From an uncultured Bacteroidaceae bacterium (GTDB lineage Bacteria; Bacteroidota; Bacteroidia; Bacteroidales; Bacteroidaceae), in NCBI GenBank assembly GCA_905234735.1, contig CAJOJA010000004.1:1-64000 (forward strand): a stretch of DNA of 64,000 bases, written 5' to 3'. Under the pieces are notes generated by a model, which made no database searches, was not told the origin of the DNA, and saw nothing but the letters and a program-made list of their open reading frames with translations. Shown in pieces: positions 19,338 through 28,099 of the stretch (its first letter is position 1; each line of letters begins with the position of its first letter). The translations under genes were made by a program, and so were the position numbers.

Positions 19338-21064
19338 TTCGTTGTAAGGACATATTGCTCTGTTTAACAATGGCACTGGTCGTAATGTCCTGTGCCATCA
19401 AGGATGACATACCGTACCCCATTCGTGAGGCTGTGATTACGGCCTTCGAAGTGGAGGGGCAATGCAGCGAATCGGACAATGGTTATTCAGAGGCTGGCAT
19501 CAACAAGACCACCCGCACTGTAGATGTCTATGTCGGCGATACTGTAGACCTGTCGGCCCTTACCATCAAGCGTTTCGAAGTGAGCAACGAGGCCACCATC
19601 ATCCCCGAAGAGGGTGTTTGCATCTATCCCAATCAGTTCCCTAAGACCAGTTTCTGGCGCACGAACGGTGATACGAGCAGCAAGGTGAACTTCTCCAACG
19701 GTGCCGTCCGCTTCACCCTTCAGACCTATCAGGACTACGAGTGGACCATTCGTGTCCGTCAGGTCATCATGCGCGAGGTGCATATCGAGGGCCAGGTGGG
19801 CGAGGCTGTCGTTGATCCCATAAATCAGAATGTCATTGTTTATGTGGCTTCCACAAAGAATCTTTCAGCCATAAAAGTACACAAATTCTCGTTAGGCGGT
19901 CCACATGGAACGGTTACACCAGACCCTACACAGTCCGATACCTACGATTTCTCGCGTGTACAGACTTTCCAGGTTACTACGGCAGCTTCGAGTAAGGCGC
20001 AGACCTGGCAAGTCTTTGTCTATAAGACAGATGCAGCGGAAACCATTGAGGTCTCGGCTTTTGCCCGTAGCGTATCGGCTACCATCAGTGGCTCCATACC
20101 CATGGGCACTCAACCCGATGTAGAGTACCATGCTGAAGGCACCAGCGAATGGACTCCGGCGAATATGTCTCAGATGTCGGTTAACGGCACGCGTTTCACG
20201 GCCGATATTACAGGTTTGCGCCCAGGTATAACCTATACCTATCGTGTTACCTCTGGAACTGCCGTGAGCGAGGAACAGACATTCACCACCGTGGCCGAGC
20301 AGCATTTGCTGAATGGCGGTTTCGATGAATGGAGTAGCATTATAGCATCTTCAGGCAAGGAACTCTGGCAGCCTTGGGCCGAAGGCGACATCTCTTACTG
20401 GAGCACGGGCAATGCCGGTGCTACTACGGTAGGTAACAGTAACAGCACGTATAAGGACGAGGATGGTCGACGTTTTGCAAACCTTCAGTCGAAATACATC
20501 GTCATCAAGTTTGCTGCCGGCAACATCTTTACGGGCGACTACATCGAGACTAACGGCACCAACGGCGTGCTCTCGTTCGGTCGTCCTTTCACGGCCTACC
20601 CCACCAAGATGCGTTTCGACTATAAGTACAAGACCTCCACAATCACCAAAGACGGTGGCGACTGGAAGGAAGCCTGGGGAGATTATATTTCCCGCTCCAT
20701 GTACGAGAACATGAAAGGAAAGCCCGACTCGTGCAGCATTTACATCGCCCTTGGCGATTGGGACCCCGTGAGCTACACCTCGCGCGGTGTCACGTACACG
20801 TGTCCTTACCTTATCCGTACTCGTCCCAGTGCACTGCACCTCTTCGACATGAACGACTCCCACCTTATTGCTTTTGCCCAGTTGACCAAGGGCGAGGACG
20901 TGAGCACTTGGACTACAGAAACGCTGACCCTGGACTATCGTGTGCGCGACCGCCAACCCAAGTATATCATAGTGGTAGCCTCGAGCTCGAAATATGGAGA
21001 CTACTTCACTGGCGGCGAGGAATCGCTATTGCAGATAGACAACATAGAACTATTGTATGAATAA
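19334..21064 (+). CDS. PCMD-domain lipoprotein (second putative tip adhesin)
   Basis: This 576-residue lipoprotein has a lipobox ending VVMSC (Cys20) followed by AIKDD. Unlike its neighbours it lacks DUF4493. It instead has two similar strand-rich repeats (about residues 33-140 and 145-230, with VDVYVGDTVDLSALTIKRF and VIVYVASTKNLSAIKVHKF). A fibronectin-III-like domain (GLRPGITYTYRVTSG) and a C-terminal PCMD module follow; the latter starts LLNGGFDEW and contains LQSKYIVIKFAAGNIFTG and IDNIELLYE. The Fn3-PCMD half parallels the protein at 16545. The start overlaps the barrel gene by four bases. Confidence 0.82.
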   Translation: MIRCKDILLCLTMALVVMSCAIKDDIPYPIREAVITAFEVEGQCSESDNGYSEAGINKTTRTVDVYVGDTVDLSALTIKRFEVSNEATIIPEEGVCIYPNQFPKTSFWRTNGDTSSKVNFSNGAVRFTLQTYQDYEWTIRVRQVIMREVHIEGQVGEAVVDPINQNVIVYVASTKNLSAIKVHKFSLGGPHGTVTPDPTQSDTYDFSRVQTFQVTTAASSKAQTWQVFVYKTDAAETIEVSAFARSVSATISGSIPMGTQPDVEYHAEGTSEWTPANMSQMSVNGTRFTADITGLRPGITYTYRVTSGTAVSEEQTFTTVAEQHLLNGGFDEWSSIIASSGKELWQPWAEGDISYWSTGNAGATTVGNSNSTYKDEDGRRFANLQSKYIVIKFAAGNIFTGDYIETNGTNGVLSFGRPFTAYPTKMRFDYKYKTSTITKDGGDWKEAWGDYISRSMYENMKGKPDSCSIYIALGDWDPVSYTSRGVTYTCPYLIRTRPSALHLFDMNDSHLIAFAQLTKGEDVSTWTTETLTLDYRVRDRQPKYIIVVASSSKYGDYFTGGEESLLQIDNIELLYE

Positions 21065-22874
21065 GTATATATATCGTCCGTTACTCGCTCTCTTGACACT
21101 GGTCTTTATGGCCTGTGCCAATGAGTTGGACACTCCCGCTACTGGTGAGGGAGGACACCTGCGCCTGTCGTTGAGCAATATCTCTACGGCCACTACGCGC
21201 ACGTCGCCTTCCGACATCGGTGCCCCCTTGGCTTCGGACTTCCGTCTGACCATTACCAACGTGGCAGGGCGTGCTGTATATGACGATGTATTTACCGAAG
21301 ACGAACTGACTCTGCCCGTGGGCAAATATACGGTGAGGGTTACCTACGGCACGGATGCTCTCCTGGCCATCGATGCCCCCTACTATGTGGGTGAAACCCA
21401 GGTGGAGGTGACGAAGGACGAGACTGCCGAGGCCAGTCTTACGGCCAAGGTGGGCAATGCACTGGTGTCCGCTCGTTTTGGCCGTGATACCGAAGAACAG
21501 GCCCGCTTCGACCGTTTCTACAGTGACTATGACCTCCGTGTCTATGTGGGCAATCACTTTCAGTCCATCACCAAGAGTGCCCCTGGACGCAGTATCTACG
21601 TTCAGGCCGGCAGTCATGTGGTGCTGAAGTTCTGGGGCAAACTGAAGTTAGAAGATAACCGCGAGGTCAGTTGTGAACTCAGCAGTGAGGATTTCCCCGA
21701 GACGCTTGCTGCTGCCGACCATGCCATCGTCACCCTCTCGCTCCCCGATCCCGAGAGCGCACTGGGTGTTGACATCTGCAAGGTGGAGGTCGAGACTGTG
21801 ACGCTGGACGAGACCATTCCGCTGTCGTGGTTGCCCGTGCCTACCCTCACTCCCTCCCTTCAGTTCGACCGCTATGGTAATCTTGTAGGTTCGTTGCTTA
21901 CCTCCTCGAACGGCTACCCCGGCATGAACTGGAAGGCCGTGGTTACCAATGCTGCCGGCGTCGAAGTGCGTACCATGCAGGGTTCGGGTGTGCTCACTTC
22001 CGAATATACCGCCTCTTCCGAGTGGCCCTACTTGCCTCAGGGGACTTACAAAGCCACCTACTATATCATTTCCGATGATGGGTCATCAACGAAGGCCAGC
22101 AGCCGCGAGTTCGAGGTGCCTGCTCCTACGGGGCTGCAGGTAGCCGTTACGGGTTACACTTCCTATTCCAAGTACCTGGAGGACGACATCGATGCTGCCA
22201 ATGCCTGCGACCGCCTCACCATCTACGAACCCACGGTATCCATCAATGTCAGCCCCTCGCTGCTCAACAACAGTCATTGCACGTATGCCTTCTCGTACAC
22301 TTACGACGGAACCACCACGAACATGGGCAAAGGTCTCAATAGTTACGAGCCGGGCAACATGACGGGCCAGACCGTTCGTTCGGCGGCCCATGTGCTGAGG
22401 GGAGACCTCACCTTCGATGGCGTTTCTGTCAGTGCGCAGGAGGAATACATCATCACCGGTCTGCCCTATTCGCTGAACCTGGCCAGTCACGATGAATGGG
22501 ATGCTTCAGGTGGTGTCGATTGGTTCGATAATGATGTCCGTCTTGGTCATCTTAGTACTGGCAGTCAGTACATCCAGACCACTACCTCCGTCTGCATTCC
22601 GCCCTCCACATACATCTGTGCCGATTATAGTGTGAATGTTCACACTCTGACTGTGGGTACTTATCTATCCATCACCGTTGGTGAGATGGAGGTTTACAAG
22701 AAGGAAGAGGCCGGAACTCCATTCCGCGATACTGACCATCTGTACAGTGGTACGACGGATGTCTTCCACGATGATTCTAACTATGCCACTACCATTCGCT
22801 GCTACAACGATTACGGTGCTGGTCAGACCTGCTCCCACATCTATTCACTAACCCTGAAATACGCCCGTCCATGA
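21057..22874 (+). CDS. DUF4493 lipoprotein with shared C-terminal module
   Basis: This 605-residue lipoprotein (lipid Cys20, then ANELDTP) carries an N-terminal DUF4493 module: HLRLSLSNIS strand, TATTRTS with Arg48, PVGKYTVRVTYGTDA, and a positive-to-acidic strand series to about residue 260. The C-terminal ~340 residues resemble those of the fimbrillin-like protein at 24482. Shared landmarks are AANACDRLTIYEP against AANQCDRLTVYSP, a SLLNNS against SLLSNS element, ITGLP, and DNDVRLGHLS against DHVRLGNYS. The start overlaps the previous stop by eight bases. The role of the shared module is unknown. Confidence 0.78.
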   Translation: MNKYIYRPLLALLTLVFMACANELDTPATGEGGHLRLSLSNISTATTRTSPSDIGAPLASDFRLTITNVAGRAVYDDVFTEDELTLPVGKYTVRVTYGTDALLAIDAPYYVGETQVEVTKDETAEASLTAKVGNALVSARFGRDTEEQARFDRFYSDYDLRVYVGNHFQSITKSAPGRSIYVQAGSHVVLKFWGKLKLEDNREVSCELSSEDFPETLAAADHAIVTLSLPDPESALGVDICKVEVETVTLDETIPLSWLPVPTLTPSLQFDRYGNLVGSLLTSSNGYPGMNWKAVVTNAAGVEVRTMQGSGVLTSEYTASSEWPYLPQGTYKATYYIISDDGSSTKASSREFEVPAPTGLQVAVTGYTSYSKYLEDDIDAANACDRLTIYEPTVSINVSPSLLNNSHCTYAFSYTYDGTTTNMGKGLNSYEPGNMTGQTVRSAAHVLRGDLTFDGVSVSAQEEYIITGLPYSLNLASHDEWDASGGVDWFDNDVRLGHLSTGSQYIQTTTSVCIPPSTYICADYSVNVHTLTVGTYLSITVGEMEVYKKEEAGTPFRDTDHLYSGTTDVFHDDSNYATTIRCYNDYGAGQTCSHIYSLTLKYARP

Positions 22875-23593
22875 GACGCCTGTTATACATGCTCCTGAGC
22901 CTGACACTGCTGGCGGCCTGTCAGCAAGACGAACTGCAGACGGTGCAGGACGAGGCTGTGCTGTTGCTCGACCTCGAGCGCATGGGACGTCCTACGATGG
23001 CTGTTACGCGTGCCTGCGATGCCGACCTCGCGGTGGACATCCTCGATGCCGACAGAGCACTCTATCGTCACTACGATGCAGGCTCCGTTCCCCAGAAGAT
23101 AGTGCTCGAGCCTGGAACCTTCGTCATCCAGGCTTATACCGACAACCAGACTACGTGGACCGATGCCAACGAAGGCAAGGGCGAACCCTGCTACTTCCAG
23201 GAGGTCAGCGTAGAGATGGAATACGATATGGTGAAGCGCTTACAGATGTGCGTGCCCATGACCAACTACGCCGTCGGTTTGCAGTTACCTGCTTTGTGGG
23301 ACAATCTATTCCGAAGCTACACCTTCCGCCTCAAGAGCGGTGGCCGCACGGTGGTCATTCAGCAGGGCGAACGTGCCTATTTCGATGTCTCTGACGGCGG
23401 CTTCTCCTATGCCCTCAGTGCCACTAACACTGACGGTCGCACCAGCAGCCATTCGGCCATTCCCATCACCGACATTGAGGCAGGCAAGCTCTACACCCTT
23501 CGCTACAGCTACGACTCGGATGCCACTACGGGCGGTGTGGACATCGTGATTACGGATGACATGGAGACCGATGATAATAATGTGAATTTATGA
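22871..23593 (+). CDS. DUF4493-type lipoprotein, short
   Basis: This 240-residue lipoprotein has its lipobox ending TLLAAC (Cys17, then QQDELQTVQDE, strongly acidic). The DUF4493 pattern is reduced but clear: a short strand AVLLLDLE, AVTRA (Thr46-Arg47), LEPGTFVIQAYTDN and a compact second half ending GVDIVITDD. It is one of the shortest members, which may suit a cap or basal subunit, though that is speculation. ATGA overlaps link it to both neighbours, so its translation is likely coupled. Confidence 0.75.
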   Translation: MRRLLYMLLSLTLLAACQQDELQTVQDEAVLLLDLERMGRPTMAVTRACDADLAVDILDADRALYRHYDAGSVPQKIVLEPGTFVIQAYTDNQTTWTDANEGKGEPCYFQEVSVEMEYDMVKRLQMCVPMTNYAVGLQLPALWDNLFRSYTFRLKSGGRTVVIQQGERAYFDVSDGGFSYALSATNTDGRTSSHSAIPITDIEAGKLYTLRYSYDSDATTGGVDIVITDDMETDDNNVNL

Positions 23594-24489
23594 GAAGTAT
23601 TCTCTACATATTGATTTGCTTGCTACTTCTCACCTCCTGTCTATCGGAGGCGGAGATGCCCCGTCCCTCGGAGCCTACGACTTCCGAGGCCGACTCCATG
23701 GGTACCTTCGAACTCACCCTCTCGGGCGACCGCCAGACGCGTGGTACCACGACCACCATCTCAAAGGAACAGGCCGACAATTTCCTTATTACTATATATA
23801 AAGGTAGTGACGTCTATCGTGAGACCGACCTCCTGAAGAACGTCAACACCCGCCTCTCTGCCGGTTACGGTTATCGCATCAAGGCCGAGAGCTGCAGCGA
23901 ACAGACGGCCGAGAGCAGTAACGAGGGTTGGGGCGAGCGTCGCTACATGGGCCTTTCTGAATCCTTTGCCATCAAGGCCGGACAAACCACACAGGTGGGC
24001 GTCTCCTGTTCTGTGGTCAATGCCGGTATGGAGGTATATTTTGACAAGACCGTATCTTCCTACTTCACGGACGGGTTCCGCGTCACCGTCACCGAGGGCA
24101 GTCGCACCCTGCTGTTCGACAAGAACAGTGGCGGACTGTCGGACAATGGCTCGTCCAGTCAGGACAGCGAGGTGGCCTACTTTAACGTAGGCGACGAAGG
24201 CACTCGCCAGATTACCTATCACATCCATGCCGTGAGTCCGCGCAAGACGCTTGACCGCGACATCGAAATCACCCTCACGAAGGCTCACATCTATAGGGTT
24301 ACCATCAACTATGAGATGTCCACCTTCAGTCTGAACATCACCGTCGACGAGGAGGAACTCTTTGTGGACGACAGACTATACATCACCGACGACGACATCA
24401 AGCAGGACGATGGCCAGACCGATATGGGCAGTACCCACGAGGGCTATGCCGAGGACAATACCGACGTAGACATTGATAACTATGACTAA
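23590..24489 (+). CDS. DUF4493-type lipoprotein
   Basis: This 299-residue lipoprotein has its lipobox ending LLTSC (Cys17, then LSEAEMP). The DUF4493 features are GTFELTLSGD, RQTRG (Thr50-Arg51), SKEQADNFLITIYKG and a central NEGWGERRYMGLSESF segment. The same segment appears as NEGWGQRRYFGQSASF in the gene at 26338, so these two are close paralogues. The C-terminus is an unusually acidic tail (about 40 residues with many Asp and Glu, ending DVDIDNYD). It overlaps the previous gene by ATGA and the next by eight bases. Confidence 0.78.
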   Translation: MRSILYILICLLLLTSCLSEAEMPRPSEPTTSEADSMGTFELTLSGDRQTRGTTTTISKEQADNFLITIYKGSDVYRETDLLKNVNTRLSAGYGYRIKAESCSEQTAESSNEGWGERRYMGLSESFAIKAGQTTQVGVSCSVVNAGMEVYFDKTVSSYFTDGFRVTVTEGSRTLLFDKNSGGLSDNGSSSQDSEVAYFNVGDEGTRQITYHIHAVSPRKTLDRDIEITLTKAHIYRVTINYEMSTFSLNITVDEEELFVDDRLYITDDDIKQDDGQTDMGSTHEGYAEDNTDVDIDNYD

Positions 24490-26338
24490 GAAGATATATC
24501 ATATCATATTACCGCTGATGGCCGCCCTGTTCCTGAGCGCCTGTACGGACACGGCCTTCGACGACGACCGTCAGCAGCTGGTGTCGATGGCTATTGATGC
24601 CCGGGCCGAGGACACGCGCACCACACTCGAGGACGGAGCCGTCCTGTGGAGCGAGGGCGACGAGGTGGCTGTCTACGACTTCAAGGGCTCGAAGCATCAA
24701 TTCGCTGGCCAAACCACCGACGGGCTCACCCGTTTCGTGGGGCAGATTACGGCCAAGACAGAGGACTTCGCTGCCATCTATCCCTACGAGCAGGCTGGCG
24801 CTACGGCCGCTTCCTTTTCCGCCCTGTCGGCCACGTTGCCTGCCGAGCAGTATATGGTGGCCGATGGTTTCCCCGTCGGGCTGAACATCTCCGTGGCCAA
24901 GGGAAAGCGTCACATTGATGGCAGTCCCTCCGACGTCACGTTCCACAACGTATGCCAGTTGCTCCGCTTCACGGTGCCTGCCTACGCTGCCGATAAGGTC
25001 AGAAGCATCACGTTTACCGCTCCTACCGCTGTAGCTGGCAAACTTAATATCGACTATTCCGGTGCTTCGCCTGTCGTAAGTATAGCCTCTTCGGAGAGCC
25101 AGACCATCACGGTTTTGCCTCCTCGCCGTACCAACACCTTCGCAGCAGGCACGTATTACATTCTGACAGCTCCTGTCCAGCTTAGCGGATTCTCCATGGC
25201 CATGCAGACCTCCGACAGCAAGACCTATCGTCTGGCCTCGTCTACCATGTTCGGCGGTCAGGCCGGTCGCATCTACTCGCTGGGCAGCATCGATCTGGTG
25301 AACACACCCGCAGTTTCCGATTGCCATCATGTCTACGACAATAGCAAAGTTCTGCAGGGCACTTCGCTCACTGTCGCGGGGGCTCCCATCGAGGGACAAC
25401 CTTGGATGGTGAGGATTAAGAACAGCGCAGGCACGGTGGTTCGTACCTTGTCTGTAACGGGCAATAGCCTCACTTCTGACGAGTCTGATGCCCACTGGCC
25501 CTATATTCCTGCGGGTGATTACACGGTTGAGTGTACCTACACAACCAGCAACGGAAAACAGATAACAAAAACCATGCCAAACCTGACGGTTCCCCATCCG
25601 TCGCTCACTCTGTCAGTGGACTGCTATACGGCCCACACCAAGTATGAACAGGGGGAAGTGACTGCCGCCAACCAGTGCGACCGCTTGACGGTTTACAGTC
25701 CTTCTGCCAAGTTGTCGGTAGCAACGTCACTGCTCAGCAACAGCAACTATACCCGCACCTACAGCCGCACGTTTAATGGTCAGACGTCCAGTGAGACGGC
25801 TACGACCAACACCCCCTCTTGGAGCAATTATACCAGCGTGCCTGTCAGTGGCTCACTGTATACCTTTGCCGTGACGGCCAACTTTGCGGGTACGTCGGTT
25901 TCGGCCAGTAAGCAGGTGCGCATTACGGGCTTGCCCGCCAACTTCCAGCCGCCTACGCAGAACACAGGTTGGGCAAACGACAAGGGTACGACGGATTTCA
26001 ACAGTGACCATGTTCGATTAGGTAATTATTCATGGTCTAATCCCCACCGCATTACGAATAACTCATGGTTCAATATCCCGAGTAATACACGCATTGCCCT
26101 TGATTACGACATCGTTCTTCATCGTGCTGCAACTAATCTTACGGCAAACGTAATGATGGGGAGCCAAGAGGTAATAAAGGTGGATAATACGAAGTATGGC
26201 AACGATGTCCACAATATGGGTATCACGCAAGTTACGCTGTCAGCCAATGTAACCTCTGTTACTTGTGAGGGCAGCTGGGGTTCGGGTGCTACCCACACGA
26301 AGGTCTATAAACTCAATTTCAGCTACGGTACGAATTAA
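24482..26338 (+). CDS. Fimbrillin-like lipoprotein with shared C-terminal module
   Basis: This protein of about 618 residues starts at the ATG at 24482 (an in-frame TTG lies nine bases upstream). The signal peptide ends FLSAC (Cys21), followed by TDTAFDDD. The N-terminal ~260 residues resemble fimbrillin (FimA/Mfa1-type) A subunits rather than DUF4493. They have EDTRTTLEDGAVLWSEGDEV (Arg46), a DFAAIYPY core strand and VTFHNVCQLLRFTV. The C-terminal ~350 residues match the tail of the gene at 21057. It could be the major pilin of the locus. It overlaps the next gene's ATG by one base (TAATG). Confidence 0.75.
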   Translation: MTKKIYHIILPLMAALFLSACTDTAFDDDRQQLVSMAIDARAEDTRTTLEDGAVLWSEGDEVAVYDFKGSKHQFAGQTTDGLTRFVGQITAKTEDFAAIYPYEQAGATAASFSALSATLPAEQYMVADGFPVGLNISVAKGKRHIDGSPSDVTFHNVCQLLRFTVPAYAADKVRSITFTAPTAVAGKLNIDYSGASPVVSIASSESQTITVLPPRRTNTFAAGTYYILTAPVQLSGFSMAMQTSDSKTYRLASSTMFGGQAGRIYSLGSIDLVNTPAVSDCHHVYDNSKVLQGTSLTVAGAPIEGQPWMVRIKNSAGTVVRTLSVTGNSLTSDESDAHWPYIPAGDYTVECTYTTSNGKQITKTMPNLTVPHPSLTLSVDCYTAHTKYEQGEVTAANQCDRLTVYSPSAKLSVATSLLSNSNYTRTYSRTFNGQTSSETATTNTPSWSNYTSVPVSGSLYTFAVTANFAGTSVSASKQVRITGLPANFQPPTQNTGWANDKGTTDFNSDHVRLGNYSWSNPHRITNNSWFNIPSNTRIALDYDIVLHRAATNLTANVMMGSQEVIKVDNTKYGNDVHNMGITQVTLSANVTSVTCEGSWGSGATHTKVYKLNFSYGTN

Positions 26339-27129
26339 TGAAACGATACGTCCTACATATTATCCCCTTGTTCCTCGGACTGCTCTTTGCAGGCTGCCTT
26401 TCCGAGTTGGACGGACCGCTGGACAAGCAGCGTGGTTCGTTCTCCCTGGGACTGTCGGCCGACAGCATGACCGTCGAGGTGGAGACGCGTGCCGGACGGG
26501 AACTCACCGATGCGGAGAAGGCATCCTTCACCGTCAGCCTCCTGCAGGCCGACGAGATGGTGTGGGCCGATATCCCCTATGCCGATGTTTCCCTGGCCGA
26601 CCGCACTCAGCCCGTGGGCAATAGCTATGTGGTTACGGCTCAGAGCTGCACCTCGGAGGAAGCCGAGAGCCAGAACGAAGGGTGGGGACAGCGTCGCTAC
26701 TTCGGACAGTCCGCATCTTTCGCCATTGTGAAGAATGAGGACACCCCCGTAACTGTAGCGTGCAGCATGGCCAATGCCGGACTGATGGTCGACTTCGACG
26801 AGTCGTTCACCTCGTTTTTCACCATGGGTTACAGCGTCACCCTTGTCGACGAACGTGGTCTGGAGTTCAACAGCACCACCACTGGCCGCGTGGCCTACTA
26901 CAATGTCTCGGCCGATGGAACCCACTCCGTTCGCCTGCTCGTCAATGCCTCTGCCGGATGGGACGGCATGCTGAAGACCATCGACCGTACCCTCACCCTG
27001 CAGCAGGGCCGCGTCTACCGCCTCCACATCCGTAAGGGCGAGTCCGAGCCGCTGGGCACTATGGGCATCAGCATCACCTACGACTCCGCCTTCGACGAGG
27101 GTACGACCGAAGATATAGAGCTAGATTGA
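26338..27129 (+). CDS. DUF4493-type lipoprotein, paralogue of the 23590 gene
   Basis: This 263-residue lipoprotein has its lipobox ending LFAGC (Cys20, then LSELDGP), strand GSFSLGLSAD, and VETRA (Thr50-Arg51). A central block ESQNEGWGQRRYFGQ and the strand MANAGLMVDFDESFTSFFTMG almost repeat the 23590 product. That points to gene duplication within the cluster. It ends in the acidic tail DEGTTEDIELD. The ATG overlaps the previous TAA by one base; after it the cluster shows its first 59-base gap. Confidence 0.78.
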   Translation: MKRYVLHIIPLFLGLLFAGCLSELDGPLDKQRGSFSLGLSADSMTVEVETRAGRELTDAEKASFTVSLLQADEMVWADIPYADVSLADRTQPVGNSYVVTAQSCTSEEAESQNEGWGQRRYFGQSASFAIVKNEDTPVTVACSMANAGLMVDFDESFTSFFTMGYSVTLVDERGLEFNSTTTGRVAYYNVSADGTHSVRLLVNASAGWDGMLKTIDRTLTLQQGRVYRLHIRKGESEPLGTMGISITYDSAFDEGTTEDIELD

Positions 27130-27188
27130 AATTTGAAACCTGAAACGTTAAACCAAATATTTTATTAACCAATTAAAACAAAACAATT

Positions 27189-28082
27189 ATGAAAAAGTTT
27201 TTCTTGTGTGCAATGGCTGCCGCAGCCACTTTGAGTCTCACCTCTTGCCTTAGCGAGGAGGAAGTAAATCTGGAAAAGGGTAACATGGGGCGGATTAGTC
27301 TGAATATTTCAGCAGACAATTCACTAGTTACACGTGCTGATAATGCTACTTTCGATGATATCAGTGCTTGGTATGTTGTTGTCAATAAGGACAGTGAAAG
27401 TGAAGCTTTATATAATGGTCAAGTAGGTACAACTTTAGCCACAACGGATTTTCCATTTGGAAGTGATTATACGATAAGTGCTCGTAGTCATAATACTAAG
27501 GATGTGGCTATGCCTAATAATGGATTAGGAGAGGCATACTACGAGGGGGGCCAGTGTAATGCAGATGGTTCATCTTTGTCTTATGCTACAATTAATGCGG
27601 GTTCTACACCTACAATTGTATATGTAAGTTGTGGAAAAGCAAAGAATGCTCGTTTGGCTATAGTGGATGCAGGATTTGCTGGTACAATAACTGCTATATC
27701 CATTGATAGTCATTTGACAGCTGACTTGGAAAGTAATCAAAAAAACAGAACAATGACCTATCCATTAGCTAAGGAAGTTGAAGAAAATCAAACTACAGTG
27801 AATAAATTGTATACAACAGCGGAAATTGCAAATGCAACGAAGGCTTATTTCCATGCAAATGAGGAAATTACTGTTAAATTTAGCTATACAATAGGCAATA
27901 ATACAAAGACAGATATCCCTGTAAACTTTACAATGGGCAATGAAGGCACTACTAATACATTGAGTATTACCTCTGATGAGGATGGTAACATCGCTCTTAC
28001 GATTAAGTATGATGATACCTGGGATAGTGGTACAGAACAGACTATTACCATCAGTGCTGAAACAGGTGAGGAACTATTATAA
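27189..28082 (+). CDS. DUF4493-type lipoprotein, AT-rich
   Basis: This 297-residue lipoprotein has its lipobox ending LSLTSC (Cys20, then LSEEEVNLEK). The DUF4493 signature is intact: GRISLNISADNSLVTRA with Thr48-Arg49, FPFGSDYTISARSHN, GLGEAYYEGG and a final beta-strand half. Its base composition differs from the rest of the cluster: a hand count of 27661-27720 gives 23 G/C of 60, while 26521-26580 gives 38 of 60. Codons are A/T-ending and the spacer before it is A/T-rich. It looks like a recently exchanged or acquired subunit. Confidence 0.78.
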   Translation: MKKFFLCAMAAAATLSLTSCLSEEEVNLEKGNMGRISLNISADNSLVTRADNATFDDISAWYVVVNKDSESEALYNGQVGTTLATTDFPFGSDYTISARSHNTKDVAMPNNGLGEAYYEGGQCNADGSSLSYATINAGSTPTIVYVSCGKAKNARLAIVDAGFAGTITAISIDSHLTADLESNQKNRTMTYPLAKEVEENQTTVNKLYTTAEIANATKAYFHANEEITVKFSYTIGNNTKTDIPVNFTMGNEGTTNTLSITSDEDGNIALTIKYDDTWDSGTEQTITISAETGEELL

Positions 28083-28099
28083 TTGCAGAATTTGAAATT

